DNA of 64,000 nt from Clavibacter michiganensis. GTDB lineage: Bacteria > Actinomycetota > Actinomycetes > Actinomycetales > Microbacteriaceae. Location of the stretch: NCBI RefSeq assembly GCF_021216655.1, contig NZ_CP080437.1, positions 3,162,001 through 3,226,000 of the forward strand, read 5' to 3'. Position 1 is the stretch's first letter; each line of letters starts with the position of its first letter. Positions 7,871 to 18,684 of this stretch are shown here, in pieces. The position numbers and the translations under genes were made by a program. The notes under the pieces were generated by a model. The model was not told the DNA's origin, searched no databases, and was given only the letters and a program-made list of their open reading frames with translations.

Positions 7871-10006
7871 ATGACCGAGACCGACACCGCACCCGCATCC
7901 CGAGAGCGCCGATCCGGCCCGGGGCGCCGCATCGCCCGCCCGCTCGCCGTCGCGACCGCCCTGGCGCTCGGCCTGTCCGCGCTCGTCGCGTCGCCCGCCG
8001 AGGCCGCGACCGTCGCCATCGCCGACGTGCAGGGCACCGGCAGCGCGACCCCGTTCGCCGGTCGCGTCGTCACGGTCGAGGGCGTCGTCACCGCCGACTA
8101 CCGCGGGGCGAGCGGGTATGCCGGCATCGTGATCCAGACCCCGGGCTCCGGCGGCGCGACCGACCAGACGCCCGGCGCCTCCGACGGGATCTTCGTCTAC
8201 CTCGCGAGCGCCGACCCGGCCGTCGCGATCGGCGACCTCGTCCGCGTCACGGGCACCGCGTCCGAGCGCCAGGGCCAGACCCAGCTCGCCGCGACCGCGA
8301 CGGACCTCGTGCGGGCCGGCGTCGGCGTGCCCGCCGCCACCCCGCTGCCCGACACGCTCCGCGGCGCCGACCGCGAGTCGCTCGAGAGCATGCTCGTGAC
8401 GCCCACGGGCGACTACCGCGTCGGATCCGCGCACCAGCTCGACACCTTCGGCACGCTCTGGCTGAGCGCCGGCGCGGATCTGCCCGTCAAGGCCACCGAC
8501 GTCGTGCGGCCGGGCGCCGAGGCCGACCGGATCGCCGCCGACAACCGCGCGCGCCGGCTCCTGCTCGACGACGGCTACAACATCCAGCTCACGAACGCGG
8601 CCTATCCCGCGGGCGCGACGCAGCCCTACTACACGGCCGACCGCGTGGTCCGCAACGGCGACGTCCCGGTCTTCCCGGCCACCCCGTACGTGCTCGCCTA
8701 CGGCTTCGACGACTGGCGCCTCCAGCCCACGACGCCGCTCACGTCGCTCGACGCGGCCGGCCGCGTGCCGACCTTCACGAGCGGCAACCCGCGTCCGGCG
8801 TCCTCGCCCGAGGTGGGCGGCGACGTCCGCATCGCCGGGTTCAACGTCCTCAACTACTTCACGACGCTCGGGGAGCGCGGCGCCGCCACCGCGGAGGAGT
8901 TCCGGAAGCAGCGCGCCAAGATCGTCACGGCCATCACCGGCCTCGACGCGCAGGTCGTGACGCTGATGGAGATCGAGAACTCGACGCGCTTCGGCGAGCC
9001 GGCGGACACCGCGACGGCCGACCTCGTGCGCGGCCTGAACGACGCCGCGGGGAAGCCGGTCTGGGACTACGTGCGCACGCCCGCCGAGCTGCAGTTGACG
9101 CCGACCGACGAGATCCAGAACGCGATCATCTACCGCACGGACGCCGTGACGCCCGTGGGCCAGGCGGCCACGCAGATCGACGAGACGGTCTGGGGCAACG
9201 CGCGCGAGCCCGTCGCGCAGTCCTTCCGTGGCGGCGACCGGACCTTCACGGTGGTCGCGAACCACCTCAAGTCGAAGTCCGGGTCCGGAACGCAGCCGGC
9301 CGACGGCCAGGGGTTCTTCAACGCCGACCGCGTCGCGCAGGCGAAGGCCGTCGCGCGCTTCGCGGGCGAGCTCGAGGCGTCGAGCGGATCCGACCTCGTC
9401 TACCTCCTCGGTGACTTCAACGCCTACTCGGAGGAGGACCCGATCCAGGTCCTCCGTGACGCCGGCTTCGTCGACCTCGTGGCCGCGAAGGCGCCCGGCG
9501 AGCGCACGTACTCGTTCGACGGCGAGGTCGGATCGCTCGACCACGTGCTCGCCACCCGCGCGGGCGCCGCCGCGGTCACGGGCGTCGGCGTCTGGGACAT
9601 CAACGCACCGGAGTGGGCCGCGCGCGAGTACGGCGGGGCCGCGACGGACGGATCCAGCGCCTTCCGCTCGAGCGACCACGACCCCGTGAAGGTCGGCCTC
9701 GACACGATCCGCGACGCGTCGACCCTCGTCGGGTACGCCGACCGCCTGCTCGTCCGCAGCGGGCAGCCGGTGCGGTACACGGTGAAGCTCGCCGCCGGCG
9801 CGACGGCTCCGACCGGCCGCGTGCAGATCCTCGACCGGGGCCGCGCGATCGCCTCCGTCGACGTCACGGCGGCCGACGCCGGCCGCGCGACCGTGACGCT
9901 GCCGCGCCTGTCCCGCGGGATCCACCTGCTCGCCGCGAGCTACGCGGGCGACGACCAGGCGAAGGGGTCGAGCACCGTCTGGCCGTCGATCGTCCTCGTC
10001 TGGTAG
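7871..10006 (+). CDS. Secreted endonuclease/exonuclease/phosphatase-family nuclease (ExeM/NucH-like)
   Basis: An extracellular nuclease of 711 residues, probably degrading environmental DNA or RNA for nutrients. Residues 20-46 form a signal peptide ending in an AEA-A cleavage site. An OB-like domain follows (about 50-175), as in bacterial extracellular nucleases. The catalytic domain (about 315-610) shows the fold's markers: IAGFNVLNYF, VVTLMEIENS, ANHLKSKSG, YLLGDFNAY and the terminal SSDHDPV, together giving the Asn, Glu, Asp and His residues of the active site. The last 90 residues look like an Ig-like bacterial domain (GRVQILDRGRAIA). No sortase motif is seen, so it may be released. It stands alone with intergenic gaps on both sides. 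Confidence 0.88.
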   Translation: MTETDTAPASRERRSGPGRRIARPLAVATALALGLSALVASPAEAATVAIADVQGTGSATPFAGRVVTVEGVVTADYRGASGYAGIVIQTPGSGGATDQTPGASDGIFVYLASADPAVAIGDLVRVTGTASERQGQTQLAATATDLVRAGVGVPAATPLPDTLRGADRESLESMLVTPTGDYRVGSAHQLDTFGTLWLSAGADLPVKATDVVRPGAEADRIAADNRARRLLLDDGYNIQLTNAAYPAGATQPYYTADRVVRNGDVPVFPATPYVLAYGFDDWRLQPTTPLTSLDAAGRVPTFTSGNPRPASSPEVGGDVRIAGFNVLNYFTTLGERGAATAEEFRKQRAKIVTAITGLDAQVVTLMEIENSTRFGEPADTATADLVRGLNDAAGKPVWDYVRTPAELQLTPTDEIQNAIIYRTDAVTPVGQAATQIDETVWGNAREPVAQSFRGGDRTFTVVANHLKSKSGSGTQPADGQGFFNADRVAQAKAVARFAGELEASSGSDLVYLLGDFNAYSEEDPIQVLRDAGFVDLVAAKAPGERTYSFDGEVGSLDHVLATRAGAAAVTGVGVWDINAPEWAAREYGGAATDGSSAFRSSDHDPVKVGLDTIRDASTLVGYADRLLVRSGQPVRYTVKLAAGATAPTGRVQILDRGRAIASVDVTAADAGRATVTLPRLSRGIHLLAASYAGDDQAKGSSTVWPSIVLVW

Positions 10007-10091
10007 CCGTCTCCCGCACGCGGAATGCGCGGGCCGCGGGCCCGGTTGCACCCCGAGACCGCACGAACCGAGCACGAGAAGAGGACGCACC

Positions 10092-10493
10092 ATGGCCACC
10101 ACCGAGCTGACCGCCGAGAACTTCGAGAGCATCGTCGACTCCAACGGCATCGTCGTCGTCGACTTCTGGGCCGACTGGTGCGGCCCCTGCAAGCAGTTCG
10201 CGCCCGTCTTCGACAAGTCGAGCGAGAAGCACGCCGACATCGTCCACGGCAAGGTCGACACCGAGGCGCAGCAGTTCCTCGCGCAGCAGGCGAACATCTC
10301 CGCCATCCCGACGCTGATGATCTTCAAGGACCAGACGCTGATCTTCAGCCAGGCGGGCGCGCTGCCCGCCCCGGCGCTCGAGTCGCTCATCGAGGAGGTG
10401 CGCGCCGTCGACGTCGCCGCCCTCAAGGAGCAGGCCGCCGCCGAGGCCGCGCAGGCCACGCCCGGCGCGAGCGCCGACCCCACCGCGATCTGA
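10092..10493 (+). CDS. trxA: Thioredoxin
   Basis: Small cytoplasmic protein-disulphide reductase, 133 residues. The active site WADWCGPCK has the redox cysteines at residues 30 and 33, and the cis-Pro loop SAIPTLMIF follows near residue 72. Residues past about 110 form an Ala-rich tail longer than in a typical 105-residue thioredoxin. A GAGAAGAGGA ribosome site lies just before the ATG, and a strong hairpin follows the gene at 10517-10541. It lies alone between the nuclease and recQ. Confidence 0.95.
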   Translation: MATTELTAENFESIVDSNGIVVVDFWADWCGPCKQFAPVFDKSSEKHADIVHGKVDTEAQQFLAQQANISAIPTLMIFKDQTLIFSQAGALPAPALESLIEEVRAVDVAALKEQAAAEAAQATPGASADPTAI

Positions 10494-10516
10494 CCCGCGC
10501 CTGATCCGCGCCGTGC

Positions 10517-10541
10517 GGCCCCTCCCCACCCGGGAGGGGCC
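10517..10541 (+). terminator. Hairpin terminator after thioredoxin
   Basis: Ten-base perfect stem GGCCCCTCCC / GGGAGGGGCC around a five-base loop, 24 bases after the thioredoxin stop. No T-run follows, as is common for terminators in very GC-rich actinobacteria. Confidence 0.7.
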
Positions 10542-10592
10542 GTCCGCGTCCCCACCCCTCTCCTCCCCGGCATCCGCCGACCGGCCCCCGGA

Positions 10593-10598
10593 TACGAT
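10593..10598 (+). promoter_or_regulatory. -10 hexamer TACGAT for a leaderless recQ transcript
   Basis: TACGAT fits the actinobacterial TAnnnT -10 and ends 7 bases before the recQ ATG at 10606. There is no ribosome site between them, so the mRNA would start at or next to the start codon. No -35 match is obvious. Confidence 0.5.
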
Positions 10599-10605
10599 TG
10601 CCCCG

Positions 10606-12489
<1,884 letters not shown>

Positions 12490-12890
12490 AGCGCCCGCCG
12501 AGCAGGGCGTCCGCGGCCTGGAGCGCCGGCCGGCCGGAGCGGCGGCGGGGGAGAGGGACCCGGTCCCGAGCCTCGAGGGCTGCGGGACCGAGCCGCGCAC
12601 ACGGCCGACTTTTACCCGAAGACCGGCCCGGCGCTGGCGGGATAGCTCACCCGAAGAGCTGTCGCCGTTGCCCACGATCGTACTGGTCCGGCCGAGCGCC
12701 CTCTGCGGGCTGTGGGGAGCGGCCGGGGCGTGGTATCCGTCGGGCCCGGCGACGGCCGTGCCAGCGGGGCCGCATGTAAACAGCGTGTAACGGGAGGCCG
12801 CAAACGCTTCATCGGGATTGCCAACACCGTATGGCGTATTTGTAATATGTCACCTACCACCGGCTGCCCGAGGCCGGACGAGGGAGCGCC
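12490..12890. other. Intergenic region upstream of the hydroxyproline-glycopeptide locus (401 bp)
   Basis: The first 150 bases are GC-rich with imperfect hairpins (for example CGCCGGCCGGCCGG near 12523) that may end recQ transcription. The last 110 bases become much more AT-rich, from about 12775 to 12860, and contain the promoter and operator-like motif described separately. A GAGGGAG ribosome site precedes the ATG at 12891. Confidence 0.5.
12818..12853 (+). promoter_or_regulatory. Promoter with operator-like 12-mer upstream of the GH127/peptide-transport operon
   Basis: TTGCCA at 12818-12823 (one mismatch to TTGACA) and TAATAT at 12843-12848 form a -35/-10 pair with a 19-base spacer. The -10 lies inside GTAATATGTCAC (12842-12853), whose exact reverse complement occurs at 24026-24037 before the hydroxyproline oxidation genes. 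A shared AT-rich 12-mer in so GC-rich a sequence suggests the same regulator controls both, most simply the FCD-type GntR protein encoded between them. Confidence 0.6.
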
Positions 12891-14897
12891 ATGGCAGTGA
12901 CCGGAGCAGATGCGGATGCTATGCGTGTGGGCGCACGTCGCGCCGCCGTCCTCCCCAGCGTCGGATCCCGGCGCCCGCTGGGCACCGAAGCCGTCACCCT
13001 CGAAGGTGGCCTGCTCGCCGCCTGGCAGGAGCGCAACCGGTCCCGCACCATCCCCCACGCCATCGCCTCGATGACGACCGCCGGCAACCTCGACGACCTC
13101 CGCGCGGCGGTCGACGGGCCGGGCGAGCGGCCCGTCCCGCGGTACCCGTTCCTCGACACCGACGTCTACAAGACCCTCGAGGGCGTGGCCTACGAGGTCG
13201 GCCGGGGCGCCGCGACAGCGGAGATGCGCGCGTTCCTCCACGAGGCGACGGATGTGCTCGAGCGGGTGCAGGCGGCCGACGGCTACATCGGCTCGTACGT
13301 GCAGCGGCCCGGATCCGACCGCGAGCCCTGGTCCGATCTCGCGTGGGGCCACGAGCTCTACAACCTCGGGCACCTGATCCAGGCCGCGGTCGCCGACTCC
13401 CGCCAGGGCGGCGACGGCCGCCTCCTCGCCGTGGCCCGCCGCTTCGCCGACGCCGCCGTCCGCGAGTTCGGACCGGGCGCTCGCGCCGAGGTCTGCGGCC
13501 ATCCCGAGGTCGAGATGGCGCTCGTCGAGCTGCACCGCGAGACGGGGGAGCGCGCCTACCTCGACCTCGCCTCCGCGTTCGTCGACCGGCGCGGCCACGG
13601 CACGGTGGCGACGCGGATCTTCCCGGCCGAGTACTTCCAGGACGCGCATCCCTTCCGCGAGATGCCGGCCGTCACCGGCCACGCCGTCCGCATGGCGTAC
13701 CTCGCCGCGGGCGCGACGGACGTGGCGACGGAGACCGGCGACGCGGATCTCCTCGCCGCCTCCGTCCGCCTGTTCGACGACGCCGTGCGCACCCGCCTCT
13801 ACGTGACGGGCGGGCTCGGCAGCCGCCACTCGGACGAGGCCATCGGCGACGCGTACGAGCTGCCGAGCGAGCGCTCCTACAGCGAGACCTGCGCGGCCAT
13901 CGCCGTGATGCAGTGGGCCTGGCGCCTCTTCCTCGCCACCGGCGAGCCCCGCTTCCTCGACACGTTCGAGACCGTGCTCGTCAACGCCTACGCCGTGGGG
14001 CTCTCCGCCGACGGCACGGGCTTCTTCTACGACAACCCGCTCCAGCGCCGGCCCGACCACCACGCGCAGTCCGGCGCGGAGACCGAGGGCGAGCTGATGC
14101 GCCGCCCGTGGTTCACCTGCCCGTGCTGCCCGCCGAACATCGTCCGCTGGATGAGCGAGCTGCAGGACCACGTGGCCGTCCAGGACGGCGACGACCTCGT
14201 GATCGCCCACCCGGCCGACTGCGTGATCCGCACCGACGCGCTCGACGTGCGCGTGACGACCGACTACCCGTGGGACGGCACCGTGCGCGTCGAGGTGCTG
14301 CGCGCATCCGGCGCCGAGAGCGGCATCGTGATCCGCCGCCCGGGCTGGTGCCGCTCCGCGACCGCGGTCGTGCAGGGCGCCGACGGGTCCACCGCCGAGG
14401 TCGACGCGGAGGCCGGCGACCGATGGATCCGCGCCACCCGCACCTGGGCCGCCGGCGACGCGCTCGTGGTCGAGCTGGACATGCCCGTGCGCGCCCTCGG
14501 ATCCCACCCGCACCTCGACGCCACCCGCGGGACCCTCGCGGTGGCGCGCGGACCGATCGTGTTCGCCCTCGAGCAGGAGGACGCCGGCGCACCCGTCGAC
14601 GACCTGCTCCTCGACCCGCGCGACCTGGCGGCGGCACGGATCGTGCCGCTCCCGCTCGCCGCGCCGTGGGGCCCGGCGTCGGACGCCGCCGATCCCGCCT
14701 CGGGCGTCGCGCTCGCCGTGCGGCTCCGCCGCGCGTTGCCCGCTCCGGACGAGCTCTACCCCGAGGTCGTCCCCGGCACCACCGCACCCGCCGCGTCGGC
14801 CGACCCCGTCGACGCCGTGCTCGTGCCGTACGCCCTCTGGGGCAACCGGTCGCCCGCCGCCATGCGGGTCTGGATCCGCGCCGCCGACACCGGCTGA
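12891..14897 (+). CDS. GH127 beta-L-arabinofuranosidase (DUF1680 family)
   Basis: Glycoside hydrolase of 668 residues related to Bifidobacterium HypBA1, which removes beta-1,2-linked L-arabinofuranose from hydroxyproline-linked arabino-oligosaccharides of plant extensin. An alpha-barrel region covers about residues 35-430, with YSETCA near 328 and the FTCPCCPPN cluster near 408-416; in this family a Glu and three Cys bind zinc and one Cys is the nucleophile. Beta-sandwich domains follow. No signal peptide is present, so it should act in the cytoplasm on imported material. First gene of a plus-strand array leading into an oligopeptide importer, prolyl peptidases and hydroxyproline catabolism, which strongly supports a role on Hyp-arabinosides. 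GH127 members acting on other substrates exist, so this remains an inference. Confidence 0.9.
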   Translation: MAVTGADADAMRVGARRAAVLPSVGSRRPLGTEAVTLEGGLLAAWQERNRSRTIPHAIASMTTAGNLDDLRAAVDGPGERPVPRYPFLDTDVYKTLEGVAYEVGRGAATAEMRAFLHEATDVLERVQAADGYIGSYVQRPGSDREPWSDLAWGHELYNLGHLIQAAVADSRQGGDGRLLAVARRFADAAVREFGPGARAEVCGHPEVEMALVELHRETGERAYLDLASAFVDRRGHGTVATRIFPAEYFQDAHPFREMPAVTGHAVRMAYLAAGATDVATETGDADLLAASVRLFDDAVRTRLYVTGGLGSRHSDEAIGDAYELPSERSYSETCAAIAVMQWAWRLFLATGEPRFLDTFETVLVNAYAVGLSADGTGFFYDNPLQRRPDHHAQSGAETEGELMRRPWFTCPCCPPNIVRWMSELQDHVAVQDGDDLVIAHPADCVIRTDALDVRVTTDYPWDGTVRVEVLRASGAESGIVIRRPGWCRSATAVVQGADGSTAEVDAEAGDRWIRATRTWAAGDALVVELDMPVRALGSHPHLDATRGTLAVARGPIVFALEQEDAGAPVDDLLLDPRDLAAARIVPLPLAAPWGPASDAADPASGVALAVRLRRALPAPDELYPEVVPGTTAPAASADPVDAVLVPYALWGNRSPAAMRVWIRAADTG

Positions 14898-15046
14898 GCC
14901 GTCCCGCGCGCGCACGCCACCCGTTCCCACCCGATCCGGGGCGGTCGCGCGCACCTCCACTTCCTCCCCATCCCTCCCATCGCACGACCCCGTCCGTCAC
15001 TCCCCACCCGGCGCGCCACGGCCGCCATCCACGAAACGAGAGTCCG

Positions 15047-16729
15047 ATGAACCGACGAATCACCGCAGTAGGGCTGGCCGTCGCCGCCAGCCTCGCCCTC
15101 ACGTCCTGCGCCGGCGCCGGCGGCGGCGCCGCCGCAGGCGGCGTCACCGGCCCCGCCGACACAGGCGGCACCATGCAGGTGCTCGCCAGCACCGACTTCT
15201 CGCACCTGGATCCGGAGATGGGCTACGACACCGGCGTCGCCGACCTGTACCGGCTCATCTACCGCACGCTCACCACGGCGTCCGGCGAGGACGGCGCGAC
15301 GATCGCACCCGACCTCGCGACCGACACCGGCACGCCCAACGCCGACGCGACGGTGTGGACTTTCACGCTCAAGGACGGCCTGAAGTTCGAGGACGGGTCG
15401 CCCATCACGAGCGAATCGGTCAAGTTCGGCGTCGAGCGCTCGTTCGACCCGGCGCTCGCCATCGGCACCCCCTACACGCGCCTCTACCTCGCGGGTGGCG
15501 ACTCCTACAAGGGCCCGTACGAGTCGGGCGACCTCTCCTCCATCGAGACGCCGGACGCGAAGACCATCGTCTTCCACCTCAACCGCTCCGTGCCCGAGTT
15601 CGCGAGCGTCGCCGCGCAGAGCACGTTCACGCCGTTCCCGGCCGACAAGGACAGGGTGACGGTCACGAGCATCGACCAGCAGCCCATCGCGTCCGGACCG
15701 TACCGGGTCACCGCCCGCACCGCGGGATCCTCCCTCACCCTCGAGCGCAACCCCGAGTGGGACCAGGCGACCGACGACGTGCGCACCGCCAAGCCCGACA
15801 AGTGGCAGTTCACGATCGGCCTCGACCAGGCGACCATCGACGAGCGCATGCTCGCCGGCCAGGGCGACGACAAGAACGCGATCGCCTACACGATCACGGC
15901 CGCCAGCGTCTCGCGCATCCAGACGCCGCAGATCAAGGCCCGCACCGTGACGGGCGACCAGGCGTGCACCACCTACCTGGGGCTCAACACGACCAAGCCC
16001 CATCTCAGCGACGTGCGCGTCCGGCAGGCGATCTCCTACGCGATCGACAAGAAGTCCCTCGCGGACGTCGCCGGCGGCCCCTCCATCGCGGAGCCCGCGT
16101 CCACGATGCTCACCCCTTCCATCCCCGGCCACAAGGACTTCGACCTCTACCCGAGCACCGACAGCGCGGGCGACGTCGACAAGGCGAAGGCGCTGCTCGC
16201 CGAGGCGGGCGTGCCCGATGGCTTCACGATGACCCTCGACGTGCGCAACCTGCCCTCCTCCCAGAAGCAGGCCGAGGCGCTCCAGCAGTCGCTCGCCAAG
16301 GTGGGCATCACCGTCGAGTTCAACATCCTCGACACCTCGACCTACTACGAGACCATCGGCACGACCTCCCAGCAGCACGACGCCGCGGTCACGGGCTGGT
16401 GCCCTGACTGGCTGTCGGCGAGCACGGTCCTCCCGACCCTGTTCGACGGCCGCCAGATCAGCCCGAAGGGCAACAACGACATCTCGCAGCTGAACGACTC
16501 GGCCGTGAACGCGAAGATCGACGAGGTCTCGGCCATGACCGACCTCGACGCCGCGAAGACCGCGTGGGGCGACCTGGACGAGCAGATCCAGCAGCTCGCC
16601 CCGACCGTGCCGCTCCTGTTCGCGCAGTCGGTGCTCGTGGTGGGGGAGAACGTGCGGAACGCCTACTCCAGCCCCCTCTACGCAGGCGGGATCGACTACG
16701 CCACCATCGGCCTCCACACGGGGAAGTAG
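15047..16729 (+). CDS. Oligopeptide ABC transporter substrate-binding lipoprotein (SBP_bac_5)
   Basis: Receptor of the peptide importer, 560 residues. The N-terminus has a signal segment and lipobox ALTSC (Cys near residue 22), followed by a Gly/Ala-rich linker. The mature part is a cluster C binding protein with the family features LDPEMGYDTG, GLKFEDGSPITSESVKFGVE and RQAISYAIDKKSL. Such proteins bind di- to oligopeptides, nickel or some glycans. Here the flanking GH127 and prolyl peptidases suggest glycosylated, hydroxyproline-containing peptides, which is inference. It starts 150 bases after the GH127 gene; that gap is AC-rich with no clear terminator, and a GAGAG ribosome site precedes the ATG. 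The permease begins 3 bases after the stop. Confidence 0.9.
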   Translation: MNRRITAVGLAVAASLALTSCAGAGGGAAAGGVTGPADTGGTMQVLASTDFSHLDPEMGYDTGVADLYRLIYRTLTTASGEDGATIAPDLATDTGTPNADATVWTFTLKDGLKFEDGSPITSESVKFGVERSFDPALAIGTPYTRLYLAGGDSYKGPYESGDLSSIETPDAKTIVFHLNRSVPEFASVAAQSTFTPFPADKDRVTVTSIDQQPIASGPYRVTARTAGSSLTLERNPEWDQATDDVRTAKPDKWQFTIGLDQATIDERMLAGQGDDKNAIAYTITAASVSRIQTPQIKARTVTGDQACTTYLGLNTTKPHLSDVRVRQAISYAIDKKSLADVAGGPSIAEPASTMLTPSIPGHKDFDLYPSTDSAGDVDKAKALLAEAGVPDGFTMTLDVRNLPSSQKQAEALQQSLAKVGITVEFNILDTSTYYETIGTTSQQHDAAVTGWCPDWLSASTVLPTLFDGRQISPKGNNDISQLNDSAVNAKIDEVSAMTDLDAAKTAWGDLDEQIQQLAPTVPLLFAQSVLVVGENVRNAYSSPLYAGGIDYATIGLHTGK

Positions 16730-16732
16730 GCG

Positions 16733-17695
16733 GTGACCGCCACCCTCCAGGGCGCGTCCGCGCCCGACTCGGCCCCCGCCTACCCGACGGGACGGCCGCC
16801 GGCCGTCACGCCGGCCAAGCGCGTGGTCGCCGCCCTCCGGTCGAAGCCGTCCGTGATCCTCAGCACCGCGTTCGTGGTGATCGTCCTGGTCCTCGCGGTG
16901 TTCGCTCCGCTCCTGTCCGGGATCACCGGCTGGGGCCCCACGACCTTCGACCCCGACGCCGTGGATCCCGTCCTCGGCGGCCTCCCCCTCGGCCCGTTCG
17001 GCGGCGTCAGCGCCTCGCACTGGTTCGGCGTCGAGCCGCAGAACGGCCGCGACCTGTTCGCCCGGATCGCGTACGGCGCCCGGGTGTCCCTGCTCATCGC
17101 GGTCTCCGCCACGGTCGTCACCACGACGATCGGCGTGTTCGCGGGCATGGTCGCCGGCTACTTCGGCGGGATCGTCGACCAGGTCGTCTCACGGATCATG
17201 GACTTCCTCATGGCCTTCCCGGCGCTCATCTTCATGATCGCGATCCTGTCGGCCCTGCCCGCGGGCAACCGCCCGGCGCTGCTCGTCCTGGTGCTCAGCG
17301 TCTTCGGCTGGCCGTACACGGCGCGCATCGTGCGCGGCCAGACCATGACGATCCGCACGCGCGACTTCGTGGAGGCGGCCCGGGCGTCCGGCGCGTCCTC
17401 CATGGGCGTCATCTTCCGGGAGGTGCTGCCGAACCTGCGCGGCACCGTCATCGTGCTGGCCACGCTCGCGGTGCCGAGCTACATCGGCACCGAGGCGAGC
17501 CTGTCGTTCCTCGGCGTGGGCGTGCTGCCGCCGACGCCGTCGTGGGGCCAGATGATCGCCGACTCGGTGACCTGGTACACGGTGGACCCCGCGTACTTCA
17601 TCGTGCCGGGCTCGTTCCTCTTCCTCACGGTGCTGTCGTTCACGGTCTTCGGCGACCACCTCCGCACGGCGCTGGAGCAGGGGGAGGCGGCATGA
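16733..17695 (+). CDS. Peptide ABC transporter permease (DppC/OppC-like)
   Basis: Membrane subunit of the peptide importer, 320 residues, with a long polar N-terminus and about six membrane segments. The EAA loop that contacts the ATPase is EAARASGASSMGVIFREVLPN-like near residue 218-238, and ARIAYGARVSLLIA near 115 is typical of DppC/OppC. The GTG start at 16733 lies 3 bases after the binding-protein stop, with GGGGAAG as ribosome site. Its gene precedes the DppB-like gene, the reverse of the usual B-then-C order. Confidence 0.92.
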   Translation: MTATLQGASAPDSAPAYPTGRPPAVTPAKRVVAALRSKPSVILSTAFVVIVLVLAVFAPLLSGITGWGPTTFDPDAVDPVLGGLPLGPFGGVSASHWFGVEPQNGRDLFARIAYGARVSLLIAVSATVVTTTIGVFAGMVAGYFGGIVDQVVSRIMDFLMAFPALIFMIAILSALPAGNRPALLVLVLSVFGWPYTARIVRGQTMTIRTRDFVEAARASGASSMGVIFREVLPNLRGTVIVLATLAVPSYIGTEASLSFLGVGVLPPTPSWGQMIADSVTWYTVDPAYFIVPGSFLFLTVLSFTVFGDHLRTALEQGEAA

Positions 17696-18684
17696 TCGGC
17701 TACCTCGTCCGCCGCGCCGGATCCGCGCTGATCGTGCTCGCGCTCATCAGCCTGTTCACCTACATGATCTTCTTCCTGCTCCAGCCGGACCCCGCCGTCA
17801 CCATCTGCGGCAAGACCTGCACGCCGGACAAGATCGACTCCATCCGCCAGCTCCTCGGCCTCGACCGGCCGTTCTGGGCGCAGTACGGCGACTTCATCAC
17901 GGGCATCTTCACCGGACGCACCTACGGCGACGGCCCCACCGCGATCCAGTGCTCCGCGCCGTGCCTCGGCTTCAGCTTCCAGACGCAGCAGCCCGTGCTC
18001 GACCTGATGCTGTCCCGCCTCCCCGTGAGCGTCACCATCGCGGTCGGCGCGGCGGTCCTCTGGGTCGTCTTCGGCGTGGCCGGCGGCCTCGTCAGCGCGA
18101 TCAAGCAGGGCAGCGTGTGGGACCGGACCGCCATGGCGGCGGCGCTCACCGGGATCAGCGTGCCGATCACGTTCGCGGCGCTGCTCCTGCAGTACGTGCT
18201 CGTCGTGCAGCTGCAGGTGCTGCCGTTCCCGCAGTCCGTGGCGTTCGGCGACGACCCCGTCGCGTGGTTCGACTCGTATCTCATGCCGTGGCTGGTGCTC
18301 GCGCTCGGCTACGCGGCCATCTACGCGCGGATCGTGCGGGCCAACGTGATCGACACCCTGCAGGAGGACTACCTGCGGACGGCGCGCGCCAAGGGCCTGT
18401 CCGCGGCGCTCGTGATCCGCCGGCACGCGCTCCGGCCGTCGCTCACGCCCGTGGTGACGCTGTTCGGCATGGACTTCGCCGGGCTGCTCGGCGGGGCCGT
18501 GATCACCGAGAGCGTCTTCGGCCTCAACGGCGTCGGCAAGCTCGCCGCCGACTCCATCGCCAAGAACGACCAGCCCGTCATCATGGGCGTCACGCTCCTC
18601 GCCGCGGCCTTCGTGGTAGTCGGGAACGTGGTCGTCGACGTGCTGTACACCGTGCTCGACCCCCGAGTGAGGATCACCTCGTGA
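17692..18684 (+). CDS. Peptide ABC transporter permease (DppB/OppB-like)
   Basis: Second membrane subunit, 330 residues. It has the N-terminal MIGYLVRRAGSALIVLALIS start typical of DppB, about six membrane segments and the EAA loop DYLRTARAKGLSAALVIRRH near residues 222-241. A two-Cys periplasmic loop (CGKTC near residue 40 and a further CSAPC near 88) lies between segments 1 and 2; four Cys there is unusual and might form disulphides. The ATG overlaps the previous stop by 4 bases, and its own stop overlaps the next GTG, so the whole importer is translationally coupled. Confidence 0.92.
   Translation: MIGYLVRRAGSALIVLALISLFTYMIFFLLQPDPAVTICGKTCTPDKIDSIRQLLGLDRPFWAQYGDFITGIFTGRTYGDGPTAIQCSAPCLGFSFQTQQPVLDLMLSRLPVSVTIAVGAAVLWVVFGVAGGLVSAIKQGSVWDRTAMAAALTGISVPITFAALLLQYVLVVQLQVLPFPQSVAFGDDPVAWFDSYLMPWLVLALGYAAIYARIVRANVIDTLQEDYLRTARAKGLSAALVIRRHALRPSLTPVVTLFGMDFAGLLGGAVITESVFGLNGVGKLAADSIAKNDQPVIMGVTLLAAAFVVVGNVVVDVLYTVLDPRVRITS

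Noticed and set aside
6647-10573. A 1,308-codon fused minus-strand gene covering the TIM-barrel enzyme and beyond
   Set aside because: Only the part up to 7564 is protein-like; the rest is antisense to the nuclease and thioredoxin genes.
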